Shown here piece by piece: positions 51,758 to 60,668 of a stretch of 64,000 bases of DNA. Made by a program: the position numbers and the translations under genes. The notes beneath the pieces were generated by a model, which ran no database searches, was not told where the DNA came from, and saw only the letters and a list, made by a program, of their open reading frames with translations. Position 1 is the stretch's first letter. The number at the start of each line of letters is the position of its first letter. The stretch is from G963665405 sp963665405 (GTDB taxonomy: Bacteria > Chloroflexota > Dehalococcoidia > Lucifugimonadales > G963665405): assembly GCA_963665405.2 (NCBI GenBank), contig CAXXUH010000004.1:186001-250000 (forward strand), given 5' to 3'.

Positions 51758-52372
51758 CTACTCGATCGTCATGGCCCGGCGCCACCGTCTCTCGCGAAGC
51801 GCCGGGATCAGGTCCCCGTGCCGCCTGACGACGTGGGTGCCGAGTATTATCGTCGAGATCCCGATGTACGTCCCCATCATGGCCGCCGGCTGAAGCGTGG
51901 CGATGACGAGGACGTTGAGGACCAGGATCGTCGTTGCGATGGCGAGGGTCGCGTGCCGGGTCAGGGCGAAGATCAGGATGCCGGCCCCGGCGGCGGGCAG
52001 ACTCACGGTCCAGAGGATGACGGAAGAGGCTCCAAAGCCGGTGGCCGCGCCCTTCCCACCTCTGAACCCGACGAAGGGCGAGAAGTTGTGGCCCAGGACG
52101 GCCACGGCCGCCGTTATGTAGACTACCGCGTCGGCAACTCCCAGACGCATCCCGATGAAGACCGCGAGGGCGCCCTTGCCGACGTCGACTATCAGGACGC
52201 CGATCGCCGCTCCCTTTCCAACCTGTCGGAGCGTGTTCAGAGTCCCGGAGCTGCCGCTCCCTTCGGCCAGAAGGTCGACCTTCTTGAGACGCCGTCCCAC
52301 CATGTACGCCGTAGGGATGGCTCCAACGAGGAACGCCAGGGTAATGGAGATTATCGGGCGAAGGACTTCCAA
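51758..52372 (-). CDS. PlsY-family paralogue with altered motif 1
   Basis: 204 residues, similar throughout to the gene at 51031 (AIPTAYMVGRRLKKVDL, GHNFSPFVGFRGGKGAA, ILGTHVVRRHGDL). Motif 1, which binds the substrate in PlsY, reads GSGSSGTLNTLR: the Asn-Pro of GSxNPGxxN is replaced by Ser-Ser. Motif 2 is intact. The protein may have changed substrate or activity. It is the upstream gene of the pair. Confidence 0.8.
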   Translation of the reverse strand: MEVLRPIISITLAFLVGAIPTAYMVGRRLKKVDLLAEGSGSSGTLNTLRQVGKGAAIGVLIVDVGKGALAVFIGMRLGVADAVVYITAAVAVLGHNFSPFVGFRGGKGAATGFGASSVILWTVSLPAAGAGILIFALTRHATLAIATTILVLNVLVIATLQPAAMMGTYIGISTIILGTHVVRRHGDLIPALRERRWRRAMTIE

Positions 52373-52468
52373 GTTCTCACCAGCAAAGAATCACTCGGCG
52401 CTTACCGGCCGACGACATGATAAACCATTTCGTGGAGGGAAGACGGTATGAAGAGTGGGAGAGGGTGG

Positions 52469-52903
52469 TCAGGCGTCGCCGGCGATGTCGGCCGCCGCCA
52501 TAAGAGCGATCCGATACCCGAATATCCCGAAGCCGGCCACGGTCCCCCGGCAGGACGGCGAGATTCCTGATAGCACGCCGCGCGCGCTCGGATTCGACAG
52601 GTGCACCTCGATGGTCGGAAACCCCACCTGGGCGATAGCGGCGGCCAGCGCCGGATGGCCGGTTGTGTAGCCGGCCGGGTTGATGATCGCGGCGTCCACG
52701 CCGCCGTTGTGGCCAGCGTAGAGACGGTTGATGACCTCTCCTTCGACGTTCGAGTGGAAGATATCGACGTCGAGGCCGAGCTCGCCGGCCCAGGCCCGAA
52801 TCGCCTCGTCGTAGCCGGCCATCGTGAGGGGGCCAAACACCTCGACTTGGGCCTTGCCCCGCATGTCGATTCCGGCGCCGTGCAGCACCAATACCTTCGT
52901 CAT
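52469..52903 (-). CDS. Divergent type II dehydroquinase-like protein (AroQ family)
   Basis: 144 residues, the family length, with the flavodoxin-like layout intact: LVLHGAGIDMRG, HSNVEGEVINRLYAG, AAIINPAGYTT, IEVHLSNPSARG and GFGIFGYRIAL. Yet several catalytic residues of AroQ are changed. The usual NGPNLNxLGxREPxxYG loop reads HGAGIDMRGKAQVEVFG, so the loop Arg is Ala and the catalytic Tyr is Phe. The RxHS motif near the C-terminus reads SGIS. The Asn of NPAG and the His of EVHLSN remain. It may be a non-dehydroquinase member of the fold. Confidence 0.8.
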   Translation of the reverse strand: MTKVLVLHGAGIDMRGKAQVEVFGPLTMAGYDEAIRAWAGELGLDVDIFHSNVEGEVINRLYAGHNGGVDAAIINPAGYTTGHPALAAAIAQVGFPTIEVHLSNPSARGVLSGISPSCRGTVAGFGIFGYRIALMAAADIAGDA

Positions 52904-52950
52904 CTAGCTCGCATCCTCTAACGGCGCGCCCGGCCCAAGACCGGGACGCA

Positions 52951-54549
52951 TCAGATTGTTGGACGGATCGGGACCGGAGGCCCGGCAGCCCGGCGCACGT
53001 TCCGGGCGTCAGGCGTGCGCCCGTTCGCGGGCGCCGGAGTGGGCCTGGTAGACCGCAGCAGCGGGTGACGGTCTTCTCGGGAGAGCAGCTCGGCGTACGG
53101 ACCGAGCGCCCGCTCGAACTTGCGGTGGTAGTACTCGGGTAACGCCGTGGATCGTCCCTCATGGAAGGCCCTGTGCACTCGATCGGTCTTCATCACCTGC
53201 AAAATCCGCCTGTACTCTCGGTGGGTCCGCCAGGCGCTCTGAGACCTGAGGGCGTGGAGCACGCGGAGCGGATAGCCCGGCGTGGCCACCAGGCGCTTCA
53301 TGACGACCCGTGGCGACGACATGTGGGAGTACATGTCCACGAGATGTTCGTAGTAGGTGACCGGATCGTAGTTCTTCAGCGTTGTGACGACGTGAGGGGC
53401 GTAGTAGAAGGCGAAGGGCATGGACGTTAGGATGCGTCCCTGGTCCATGTACTGGTCGAATAGAGGGGTTCCGCCGAAGGGGGTGGGGATGTTGATGGTC
53501 GGCCAAACGAAGGGAGCCCGCGACATGAACTCCTTGGTCAGCTCCGCGGGTCCGTCTCCCTCGTCGATGTCCAGCCCGAACATGAAGTTGGCCTGCATCC
53601 CGGGCACGTACTCGCGGATCAGCCCGAAATGGTCGACCACCTGGTCCAGCTTGATGTGAGGGGCCTTCTTCGATCCGACTCCGGACTTATTCGAGTAGGC
53701 GCTCCAGGATTCGACCCCGGGGGCCAGGTAGAGACACCCAGTAGAGCGCAGCCTGTCGAGTCTGGAGGCCCGCAGAATGGACAGGGAGCTCTCCATGATG
53801 TAGTAGCTGCGGTTCCCATGCGGGATCCTCTCTAGGACCGAGAACAGCTCGTCGAACTTCACGGCGAAGTTGGGGTCGTGGAAGCCGACGAACAGCTTGG
53901 GATACCGCTCGAAGATGAACCGCAGGTCGGCCTCGAGCCTGTCCAGCGGAAGCAGAGCGAATGGGTTGCTCCAATCGATGCAGAAGTCGCACGCGTAGGG
54001 GCATCCGATGCTCGCGAGCATCGGCACCATGCTGGATAGGTACGGCTTACCGTCGGCGAAGACCGAGGTCTCGATCTCTGGCATCCGCTCCTGGACGGTC
54101 GGCAGGTCCTTGATCTGGCGCCCGCTGGTTACGATCTCTCCCCGGGGCGCGTCTCTCAGGATGTCCTCGAGCAGTGTCTTGTCGCATTCCAGTACGACTA
54201 CGTCGAAGAAGCGGCGGCAGTCGTCGGGAAAGGCCTTCGAGTGCGGGCCGCCGATGACGGTGAGTGTCCCTTCGCGTCGGAAGAGCTTGGCTAGGGCGTA
54301 CGCCAGTGCGCTCGCCTGCGTGTAGGTCGAGATGAATACCAAGTCCAGATCGCTGGGCAAGAGGTCCTTCGCGTCGCCCTGCCCGTAGTAGGTAGCGTAG
54401 AAGGACTCGTGCCCCAGCTGCCTGCACCACACGCTGATCGCCTGTGGCATGACGCTGGCGTACTGCTTGAGGATATAGTGCGCGTACGCCGACTGGGTCC
54501 AGTGGCTGCTCCTCTCCGGGCGCAGGATCTCCAGAACCCCTACTCGCAT
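52951..54549 (-). CDS. B12-binding-domain radical SAM protein
   Basis: 532 residues. The N-terminal domain (about 1-160; LDLVFISTYTQASALAYALAK, LTVIGGPHSKAFPDD) resembles the cobalamin-binding Rossmann domain, though no DxHxxG motif is seen. The radical SAM cluster motif is C-x3-C-x2-C in SIGCPYACDFCIDW near residue 190. MFGLDIDEGDGP and the following barrel strands fit the family. The C-terminal 120 residues are charged. Such enzymes modify lipids, peptides or cofactors; the substrate is unknown. It lies 48 bases upstream of the AroQ-like gene, on the same strand. Confidence 0.82.
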   Translation of the reverse strand: MRVGVLEILRPERSSHWTQSAYAHYILKQYASVMPQAISVWCRQLGHESFYATYYGQGDAKDLLPSDLDLVFISTYTQASALAYALAKLFRREGTLTVIGGPHSKAFPDDCRRFFDVVVLECDKTLLEDILRDAPRGEIVTSGRQIKDLPTVQERMPEIETSVFADGKPYLSSMVPMLASIGCPYACDFCIDWSNPFALLPLDRLEADLRFIFERYPKLFVGFHDPNFAVKFDELFSVLERIPHGNRSYYIMESSLSILRASRLDRLRSTGCLYLAPGVESWSAYSNKSGVGSKKAPHIKLDQVVDHFGLIREYVPGMQANFMFGLDIDEGDGPAELTKEFMSRAPFVWPTINIPTPFGGTPLFDQYMDQGRILTSMPFAFYYAPHVVTTLKNYDPVTYYEHLVDMYSHMSSPRVVMKRLVATPGYPLRVLHALRSQSAWRTHREYRRILQVMKTDRVHRAFHEGRSTALPEYYHRKFERALGPYAELLSREDRHPLLRSTRPTPAPANGRTPDARNVRRAAGPPVPIRPTI

Positions 54550-54875
54550 CGTCCACGTCCAATCCGGGCCAGCGAAATCCCCAGGATGGTAACCGGGGAG
54601 GCCATCGAATCGGGCTTCATGAGCGGGTTCCTCCGGGCAGCCCCGACGGAGCGGGACAGGCGGGAGCGGCGAGCCGTATTGTTAGTGGTCGGTAGGGCCG
54701 ATGTGCCAGACGATTCGGTCAATTATAATCATAGGTGGACCTGGGCGATAGTACCGGACAGTATCCTTTCCCGGCGAAGCTCTTCCGGACGCAGACTCAC
54801 CCGGACGCAGACTCGCCGGCGTGTCCTGGGCGCCAACCGAACCGTCGATAACGAGGGACGAGAACCGAGGCAAGA
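54550..54875. other. Divergent intergenic region with a TATAAT and a 16-base direct repeat
   Basis: 326 bases between divergent genes. TATAAT occurs on plus at 54724-54729 and on minus at 54727-54722; neither has a strong -35. CCGGACGCAGACTC is repeated at 54785-54798 and 54801-54814. No gene seen. Confidence 0.5.
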
Positions 54876-55589
54876 ATGGGGAGAACTATCCTGGGGGTGT
54901 TCGCGCACCCCGACGACGAAACATCCGGGGCGGCAGGCACGATAGCCACCTACGCCCGAAAGGGCGTCGACGTCTATGTCGCCACGGCCACCAGGGGAGA
55001 GCAGGGGACCCTGGGGACGAATGGTCTTACCATTGCCCGAGAGGACCTCCCCGCGGTCCGCGTGGCGGAGCAGCGGTCCGTCCTGGAGCTCCTGGGCGCT
55101 CATCCCGCGTTTCAGCTGGGCTACAGGGACCAGGGGCTGAAGGATGCCGACTTCGACGGGCTGGTGGGCAGCGTCGTCGGCGTGATGAGGTCTGTACATC
55201 CCGATGTGGTCCTGACCTTCGGCCCGACCGGCATATCGCGCCACGACGATCATGTGACCATCCATCAGGCCACGGTCGAGGCCTTCCAGCTATACCGGCC
55301 GGGCGCCGACCCCGAGCCCCGGCTCTTTTTCGTCGCCATCCCGAAGGAGGTCGTCAAGGAGTTCGGGGTCGAAATCGACGGGGTCGAAACCGAGCCGACG
55401 GTCATGATAGACATCGAGGAGTTCAAAGATCTGAAGATCCGGTCGTGGAGGATGTACCGGTCTCAGGAGGACGCCCAGGAGGTCGCGGCGATGTTCGAGA
55501 AGTCGCCGTGGGGCTTCGAGTGCTTCCACCAGGCGATCCCCGCGGCGAGCGACGGCACCGTCGCATCGGGGTTCTGGGAGGACTTCTGA
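54876..55589 (+). CDS. PIG-L family (LmbE-like) zinc deacetylase
   Basis: 237 residues. The metal motif AHPDDE is near residue 10 and the matching HDDH (RHDDHVTIH) near residue 127; together they form the family zinc site. ATRGEQGTLGTNG and YRDQGLKDAD are also typical. It removes N-acetyl groups from sugars or related thiols (as in mycothiol or bacillithiol synthesis), but no partner glycosyltransferase is adjacent. Confidence 0.9.
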   Translation: MGRTILGVFAHPDDETSGAAGTIATYARKGVDVYVATATRGEQGTLGTNGLTIAREDLPAVRVAEQRSVLELLGAHPAFQLGYRDQGLKDADFDGLVGSVVGVMRSVHPDVVLTFGPTGISRHDDHVTIHQATVEAFQLYRPGADPEPRLFFVAIPKEVVKEFGVEIDGVETEPTVMIDIEEFKDLKIRSWRMYRSQEDAQEVAAMFEKSPWGFECFHQAIPAASDGTVASGFWEDF

Positions 55590-55600
55590 GCGGCCGTATT

Positions 55601-55711
55601 GTCATTCTGAGCGACCCGAAGAATCTGGGGAGATCGGGCCGCCCGGCGGTGCGGTAACGCCCAGCCCCAGAACCTTCGCCGTCCCGATGCGTCGGGACTT
55701 CTCAGGATGAC
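55601..55711. repeat. Inverted-repeat element, family C copy 2
   Basis: About 111 bases bounded by GTCATTCTGAG and CTCAGGATGAC, with GAAGAATCTGGGG and CCCCAGAACCTTCGC inside. The same design as at 6045-6149. Confidence 0.75.
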
Positions 55712-55727
55712 AGCGTGGCGGGGCTGG

Positions 55728-56678
55728 CTACCGCCCCAGCACATTCTGCGGACTCCCCGCGAAGAACGCCCGGACGTTCTCGACGGCGATCTCCAGCATC
55801 TGCCACTTCGCCGTATCCGCGTTCCACCCCAGGTGCGGTGTGAGGACGGTGTTCTCCAGTCCCAGCAACGGATGACCCGGAGGGGGAGGCTCCTCGTCCC
55901 AAACGTCGACCGCGGCCCCGGCGATGCGCCCGTCGCGGAGCGCGCGGGCCAGGGCGCCGGTGTCCACAACCTCGGCGCGGGCCATGTTGACAAGGAACGC
56001 GGCCGGTTTCATCAAGGCCAGCTGCTCCTGGCCGATCATGTGTCGCGTCCGCTCGGTGAGAGCCACGTGGACGCTCACGACGTCCGACCGGCTCAGAAGG
56101 TCGTCGAGCGGGACAAACTCCACATGGTGCTCGTCCGCACGCTGCGGAGACGGGCGGGCCGTCGTGGCCAGTACGCGCATACCGAAGGCGTTTGCGAATG
56201 CGGCCATCCTGGCGCCCGACCCACCCAGTCCGACCACTCCCATAGTCTTTCCCAGGAGCCCCACGCCCTCCAGCTCGTTCTGCTCCCACCTGGACTCTCG
56301 CACGCTGCGGTCGGCCCTGGTCACCCTTCGGGTAAGGGCCAGCAGGATCGCGAAGCCGAGCTCGGCGACCGCGTGGTCTCCATAGTGCGGCGTATTGCAG
56401 ACCACGATCCCCTTGGCCCAGGCGTGGTTCAGGTCGATGCGGTCGGAGGCGCCGACTCCCATGAACGAGACGATCTTCAGGTTGGGGCACTGATCGAGGA
56501 TAGCCGGGGTCAGCCTGGTCCACGCCCAGATGAGCGCGTCGGCGTCCCGGCACCGTGAGATGAATTCCCCGGCGTCCGGCAGGTCGTTGTAGTGACGGAC
56601 GTCTTCCAGACCGGCCGTGAAGCGGTCCGGCAGCGTGCTGGGGTATCCGAGGTTGTCCGGCACGACCACGAGCGGCAA
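55728..56678 (-). CDS. D-isomer-specific 2-hydroxyacid dehydrogenase
   Basis: 316 residues from TTG 56678, chosen because AGGAGG lies just upstream (CAGGAGGCTGATTTG). NAD-binding GVVGLGGSGARMAAFANAFGM near residue 144. The catalytic Arg is in NMARAEVV, the Glu in the WDEEPPPPGHPL region and the His in LTPHLGWN. It oxidises or reduces a 2-hydroxy acid or related substrate. It follows the formamidase gene by 44 bases on the same strand. Confidence 0.9.
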   Translation of the reverse strand: MPLVVVPDNLGYPSTLPDRFTAGLEDVRHYNDLPDAGEFISRCRDADALIWAWTRLTPAILDQCPNLKIVSFMGVGASDRIDLNHAWAKGIVVCNTPHYGDHAVAELGFAILLALTRRVTRADRSVRESRWEQNELEGVGLLGKTMGVVGLGGSGARMAAFANAFGMRVLATTARPSPQRADEHHVEFVPLDDLLSRSDVVSVHVALTERTRHMIGQEQLALMKPAAFLVNMARAEVVDTGALARALRDGRIAGAAVDVWDEEPPPPGHPLLGLENTVLTPHLGWNADTAKWQMLEIAVENVRAFFAGSPQNVLGR

Positions 56679-56722
56679 ATCAGCCTCCTGACCGGGTCCG
56701 CCGGCCGGTCCCCGGCGCTCGC

Positions 56723-57832
56723 TCAGCTGACGAAAATGTCTTCGGGGAGCAGTGCCGAGACGGCGTAGTTGGGCACGTCGACCACGTTGCTGATACGGAG
56801 GTCGACCGCGACGCTGCAGATGACGTAGGCTTGCTCGCGGCTCCATCCTCGATCACCCAGCAGGTCGATCATGGCCAGGACCGCGTTTCGGCACGCCAGG
56901 GTCAGGTTCTCGCCATCGTTCGTCCCGTCCTCCGCGATCGGGAGCCCCACGGTCGCCGCGAACCGTCGTGGTGCGGCCCACGCCGGTTCGGCGAAGTAGT
57001 CGTCCCTCTGGAATCGAGGGCCCCGGATGCCCTGTTGCTCCGCCTCCCCCTTGCGGACGTGAAACCGGACGTGGGCGGTGGCCGCCATCTCGACCGCGGT
57101 CACGCAAACCTCCCCGTCCCCCTGAGCGAAGTGGGCGTCGCCGGTCGAGAAGAGTGCACCGTCGACGAAAACTGGGAGGAGGAGTTTGGCGCCTTTCGTT
57201 AGCTGTTTGATGTCGAAGTTGCCGCCGTTCTCTCGGGGCGGGAGTGTGCGGAGGCCCTCAGCGGCCGCGGGCCCGGATGCCGGCACGGCTCCGTCTGCAC
57301 CGGGAACAAGTACCGTGCCTCCCCGGTTCAGCAGATCGTGCTCGCGCTGGGTCCACGACTTCACCTGAGAGTGCGACGGCGCGACCCCCGAGGTGCCCAT
57401 GAAGCTGCCGTCGCGGAGACGTACTCCCGGTAGCTGGGGCGATGTCGCCCAGCCGCCGGAGATCGTCCAATGGACCAGGAAGGGCTCCGTGTACAGGTCG
57501 CGCAGGAAGCCCATTCCGGGAAGGATGCTCGTGAACCCCCAGGGTTCGGGAACGACGTCGAGGAACTCCACCTCCAGCAGGTCGCCGGGAGCGGCTCCCT
57601 TCACGTAGACGGGGCCGGTCAGCGGATGGACGAGGGACGCGTCGACGCCGCCGATTTCGTCCGCGGTCGAGCCGGGATTCAACTGTCCGTCGAGGGCGTC
57701 GCGAGTCGACAGTACTACGGTCTCGCCCTCCTCCGCCTCGACGACCGGAGGGATGTCCGGGTGCCACCGGTTGTGCCCAGTTCCCGGCTGCTCCTTGAGC
57801 TGCTTGGTCCGGTCGATCTCAACGGTCTTCAT
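56723..57832 (-). CDS. Acetamidase/formamidase family protein
   Basis: 369 residues with GGAGG upstream. GHNRWHPDIPPVVEAEEGE near residue 19, PVYVKGAAPGDLLEVEF, then ENGGNFDIKQLTKGAKLLLPVFVDGALFSTGDAHFAQGDGEV (in parts) and a C-terminal VVDVPNYAVSALLP are the FmdA/AmdA pattern. The family hydrolyses formamide or short amides to ammonia and a carboxylate. Together with the DMFase-like protein at 37399 it suggests growth on small amides as a nitrogen or carbon source; this is inference. Confidence 0.92.
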   Translation of the reverse strand: MKTVEIDRTKQLKEQPGTGHNRWHPDIPPVVEAEEGETVVLSTRDALDGQLNPGSTADEIGGVDASLVHPLTGPVYVKGAAPGDLLEVEFLDVVPEPWGFTSILPGMGFLRDLYTEPFLVHWTISGGWATSPQLPGVRLRDGSFMGTSGVAPSHSQVKSWTQREHDLLNRGGTVLVPGADGAVPASGPAAAEGLRTLPPRENGGNFDIKQLTKGAKLLLPVFVDGALFSTGDAHFAQGDGEVCVTAVEMAATAHVRFHVRKGEAEQQGIRGPRFQRDDYFAEPAWAAPRRFAATVGLPIAEDGTNDGENLTLACRNAVLAMIDLLGDRGWSREQAYVICSVAVDLRISNVVDVPNYAVSALLPEDIFVS

Positions 57833-57913
57833 AGGCGCCTCCTGGCGGGATGCCGAAAAACGTTTCCAGCGATCCCCACGTCCCCTTGTTTGGTAAACAG
57901 TGGGGAAAGTTTA

Positions 57914-57972
57914 TATCTGAGGGACACCCTCAGACTCCCGGCAATCCCGACATGTCGGAATCTGCACACCTG
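57914..57972 (+). repeat. Intergenic repeat family A, copy 8
   Basis: CTGAGGGACACCCTCAGACTCC, then CGGCAATCCCGACATGTCGG as a variant middle, and ATCTGCACACC. Confidence 0.75.
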
Positions 57973-58056
57973 ATTCTTCTTCAGGCCCCTCGTCGATGAA
58001 CGTTCGCGGATCGTAGCACACTTCAGACGGGCCGATCAAACGGAATCCGTCGGCTC

Positions 58057-58764
58057 TCAGGGGCCCGCAATCTGGTTCTGGGCCATCCACACATCCTGGG
58101 CCGGCGTGTTTGGAGGATCGCTCGCCCGCAGCTCGTAGTAGGCGACGTACGGCTTGTAGGCCGCGTGGACCGTACGAAGCTCTCCCAGAGCGTCGTCGTG
58201 GATGTCGACCCTCAGGTCCAGTGGCACCAGCCCACCCGGCTCGTGCACGATGAGCGCGGCGGACCGCTCCGGCAGGTGCTCGCCCGACGAGCTCTGTCCA
58301 CCGGCGTCGCGGCCGGCCTCCACCGCCCGCAAGAGGCGCTCGTCCAGCTCCAGGCCCCGGCTCTGCTCGAACGCGTCCGCTATCGCACGTACCACCCCCT
58401 CACCGGACAGGCTGTTGCCCATCGCTACGAAGTCCGGCCCGACGAGGTGGCCGCCGTAGGGGCGGACCTTGTCCCCGGTCCAGGCGGCTCCGGCTCCCTG
58501 CGTCCCGACGATGCCGAGCTGTCGGTAGTCGATGTGGAGGTCCTGGACCGCGATGTCTGCCAGTACCCGATCGGGCGAGGCACCGGCCTGGAGGAGCTCC
58601 ATCGCGACGGCCCCCAGGCGAGAGTTGGCGTACGCCTGAGTCGACAGCGCCGCCACGTCACCGCGAATAAAGGGGCAGTACCCGCCCACAGCCAGGGAGA
58701 AGGTCGTGATCCCGATCCCAAGCCTGCCAGTCTCGGGGCAGCGGCCGATGATCGTGTAGGTCAT
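58057..58764 (-). CDS. DUF1028 family protein
   Basis: 235 residues from ATG 58764 with GGGAGG upstream. MTYTIIGRCPETGRLGIGITTFSLAVGG, then ALSTQAYANSRLG, GIVGTQGAGAAWTGDKV and MGNSLSGEGVVRAIADAF match the family. It resembles the Ntn-hydrolase fold, but its reaction is unknown. Start of the upstream frame into the repeat region was rejected. Confidence 0.85.
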   Translation of the reverse strand: MTYTIIGRCPETGRLGIGITTFSLAVGGYCPFIRGDVAALSTQAYANSRLGAVAMELLQAGASPDRVLADIAVQDLHIDYRQLGIVGTQGAGAAWTGDKVRPYGGHLVGPDFVAMGNSLSGEGVVRAIADAFEQSRGLELDERLLRAVEAGRDAGGQSSSGEHLPERSAALIVHEPGGLVPLDLRVDIHDDALGELRTVHAAYKPYVAYYELRASDPPNTPAQDVWMAQNQIAGP

Positions 58765-58895
58765 GGCGTTCCTCCCAGTTCCTCCCGCGAGGTCGTGTGT
58801 GTATACTTGCCGCAGCTTATCCCAGGCGGGGTGGAACGCCAACACCGGCGCCGAGACTCCCGTCCTGGGCCCTGGGTCGACTCCAGGAGGGAAAC

Positions 58896-59696
58896 GTGGT
58901 CACTCGAAGACTGAGGCAAGGCTGGCTGGGCATACTCGGCGTTCTCGCGGCCGTGCTGCTCCTGGCCGCGGCATGTGAAGACCTGGGCAGCGACGAGCCG
59001 ATCGAGAACAAGGACGAGAGCTTCAGAGTCGGCGGCGCGCCCAGACTGGTCGTGCGGAGCTTCAATGGTCGGATCACGGTCGTACCCGGAACGGATGGGA
59101 CCTTACGCGTCAAGGCGACTCTGAGGAGAGCGGACAAGGTGGAGTACCGGGTCAGTCAATCCGGTGACACTGTGACCGTCGAGGCGAGCGAGAAGGGGAG
59201 CACGATCGGTCGAAGTCCCGGAGCAGATATCGAGGTGTCGGCGCCCCCTACGACTCAGGTCGAGCTTCGCACGAGCAACGGAAACATCCAGGTTCAGGGT
59301 CTGGAGGAGACGGGGGTTCTCGAAACTTCCAATGGAAGGATCGTCGTTGGCGGTGGGACCGGTCACCTGCAGGCCAAGACGAGCAACGGCTCGATCGAAG
59401 TCACCAACTTCTCAGGCAGCGTGGCGCTGGAGACCTCGAACGGCGGGATCACGTTCGCCGGCGAGCTTACGCCTGGAGGAGACAACGAGATGAGGGCCTC
59501 CAACGGCAGCGTCGAGGTCGCGCTCGAAGGGATCGTGAGCGTGGATTTGGACGCGTCCACCAGCAGCGGCAGGGTCACCAGCGACCTGCCGGTTCTGACG
59601 ACCTCAGCGGGGGAGGACCGCCTGGTGGGCACTATCGGAGGCGGAGATGCGGCGCTCCTGATCCGCAACTCCAACGGCTCCGTGAAGATCCGGTAG
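58896..59696 (+). CDS. DUF4097-like beta-helix lipoprotein
   Basis: 266 residues from GTG 58896, chosen because AGGAGGG lies just upstream. Signal peptide and lipobox LLLAAACEDLG near residue 27. The rest consists of short beta-strand repeats built on a T/A-S-N-G motif: RTSNGNIQVQG, ETSNGRIVVGG, KTSNGSIEVTN, ETSNGGITFAG, RASNGSVEVAL and RNSNGSVKIR. Such DUF4097 domains form a beta-helix, often with a surface role. The function is unknown. Confidence 0.82.
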   Translation: MVTRRLRQGWLGILGVLAAVLLLAAACEDLGSDEPIENKDESFRVGGAPRLVVRSFNGRITVVPGTDGTLRVKATLRRADKVEYRVSQSGDTVTVEASEKGSTIGRSPGADIEVSAPPTTQVELRTSNGNIQVQGLEETGVLETSNGRIVVGGGTGHLQAKTSNGSIEVTNFSGSVALETSNGGITFAGELTPGGDNEMRASNGSVEVALEGIVSVDLDASTSSGRVTSDLPVLTTSAGEDRLVGTIGGGDAALLIRNSNGSVKIR

Positions 59697-59704
59697 GGCG
59701 CCCG

Positions 59705-60388
59705 TCATCGCCCAGGCGGAAGCGATGGATCGCCCGGCCGGTCTGTCTCGTCGTCCTGCGCGGCCACTCGTTGCCTGAACTCCTCTGTGGAGTTGCGGTG
59801 GGGAAATGGCTCGTCGGGCACTGGGACGTCGAGAGCGGCGCAGATCGGCCCCCAGCCGTCGCCGGGCTGCCACTCTACGAGGCGGTCGGCCGGCACGGTC
59901 TCCCGGACCAGGTCGTTGTGACGCTCGAAGGCCCTCATCGCAGCCACGGGGTCGTCGATCGCCTCGGTGAATCGAGAGCGCATCATCTCCCTGACCATCT
60001 CGTGCCACTGGACCATGTGCGGCGGGTCGGTCGGCGCTTCCGCGCGGACCCCCGGGAAGATGGTCTCGTCGGCGCTCCGCCACCACTCATGTGGGTCGCG
60101 CACCGACAGGAGCACCACCGCCTCGGGGAAGGCCTCGCTGAGCTCGGGCCAGAACGCGGAGGCGGGCCAGTCGACTGCGGCTGCGAAGCCGTCGAACAGC
60201 TCGTGCCAGTCCGGCATGTCGCCGAACGTCGCCCCGTGCCATGCCGGGATGTGGTCGGGATGCTCGAGCACCTCGAACATGTGGTAGCATGGCTCGCCCA
60301 ACAGCCGCTCGAGGGCGTGTTTCAGCGACATTGTGGCGGTCCGTCCCACTCCCGCGCCCACCACCCGAAGCGTCATCTCGCAACGCAT
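59705..60388 (-). CDS. Sulfotransferase family protein
   Basis: 227 residues if read from ATG 60388; ATG 60376 (MTLRVVGAG) is also likely. VVGAGVGRTATMSLKHALERL is the 5'-phosphosulfate loop of P-loop sulfotransferases and VVLLSVRDPHEWWRS is the 3'-phosphate site. It would use PAPS to sulfate a small molecule. The substrate is unknown; no sulfate-activation genes are adjacent. Convergent with the DUF4097-like gene, eight bases away. Confidence 0.85.
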   Translation of the reverse strand: MRCEMTLRVVGAGVGRTATMSLKHALERLLGEPCYHMFEVLEHPDHIPAWHGATFGDMPDWHELFDGFAAAVDWPASAFWPELSEAFPEAVVLLSVRDPHEWWRSADETIFPGVRAEAPTDPPHMVQWHEMVREMMRSRFTEAIDDPVAAMRAFERHNDLVRETVPADRLVEWQPGDGWGPICAALDVPVPDEPFPHRNSTEEFRQRVAAQDDETDRPGDPSLPPGR

Positions 60389-60668
60389 ATCAGCATCTCG
60401 TGCAGCATTTAGGCACCTCCCGACGGGCGGTCTTCCTCCGGTACGGTAGCACACCACGGCCGCCGTCGGGGCTCGCCGTCACGACGGTTCCCGGACTCCG
60501 CCGGTCCCCCACCTCTACGACTCCGACCAGGGCGTCGCTTATCGCGCTGCCGTTCATCGTGTTGTTGGCGGGAGAGGTCAGGGAACCGTGCCGGCCACAC
60601 GCCGAGAGGACTGACCCCCAGGGGCCAGCCCTCTCTCTCCTCCCTTCCGGTTGCCCGGGTCTACGAGG

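Noticed and set aside
60389..60668. Possible small gene between the sulfotransferase and membrane-protein genes
   Set aside because: Short frames lack ribosome sites; the composition is Pro/Arg-rich like non-coding shadow frames.
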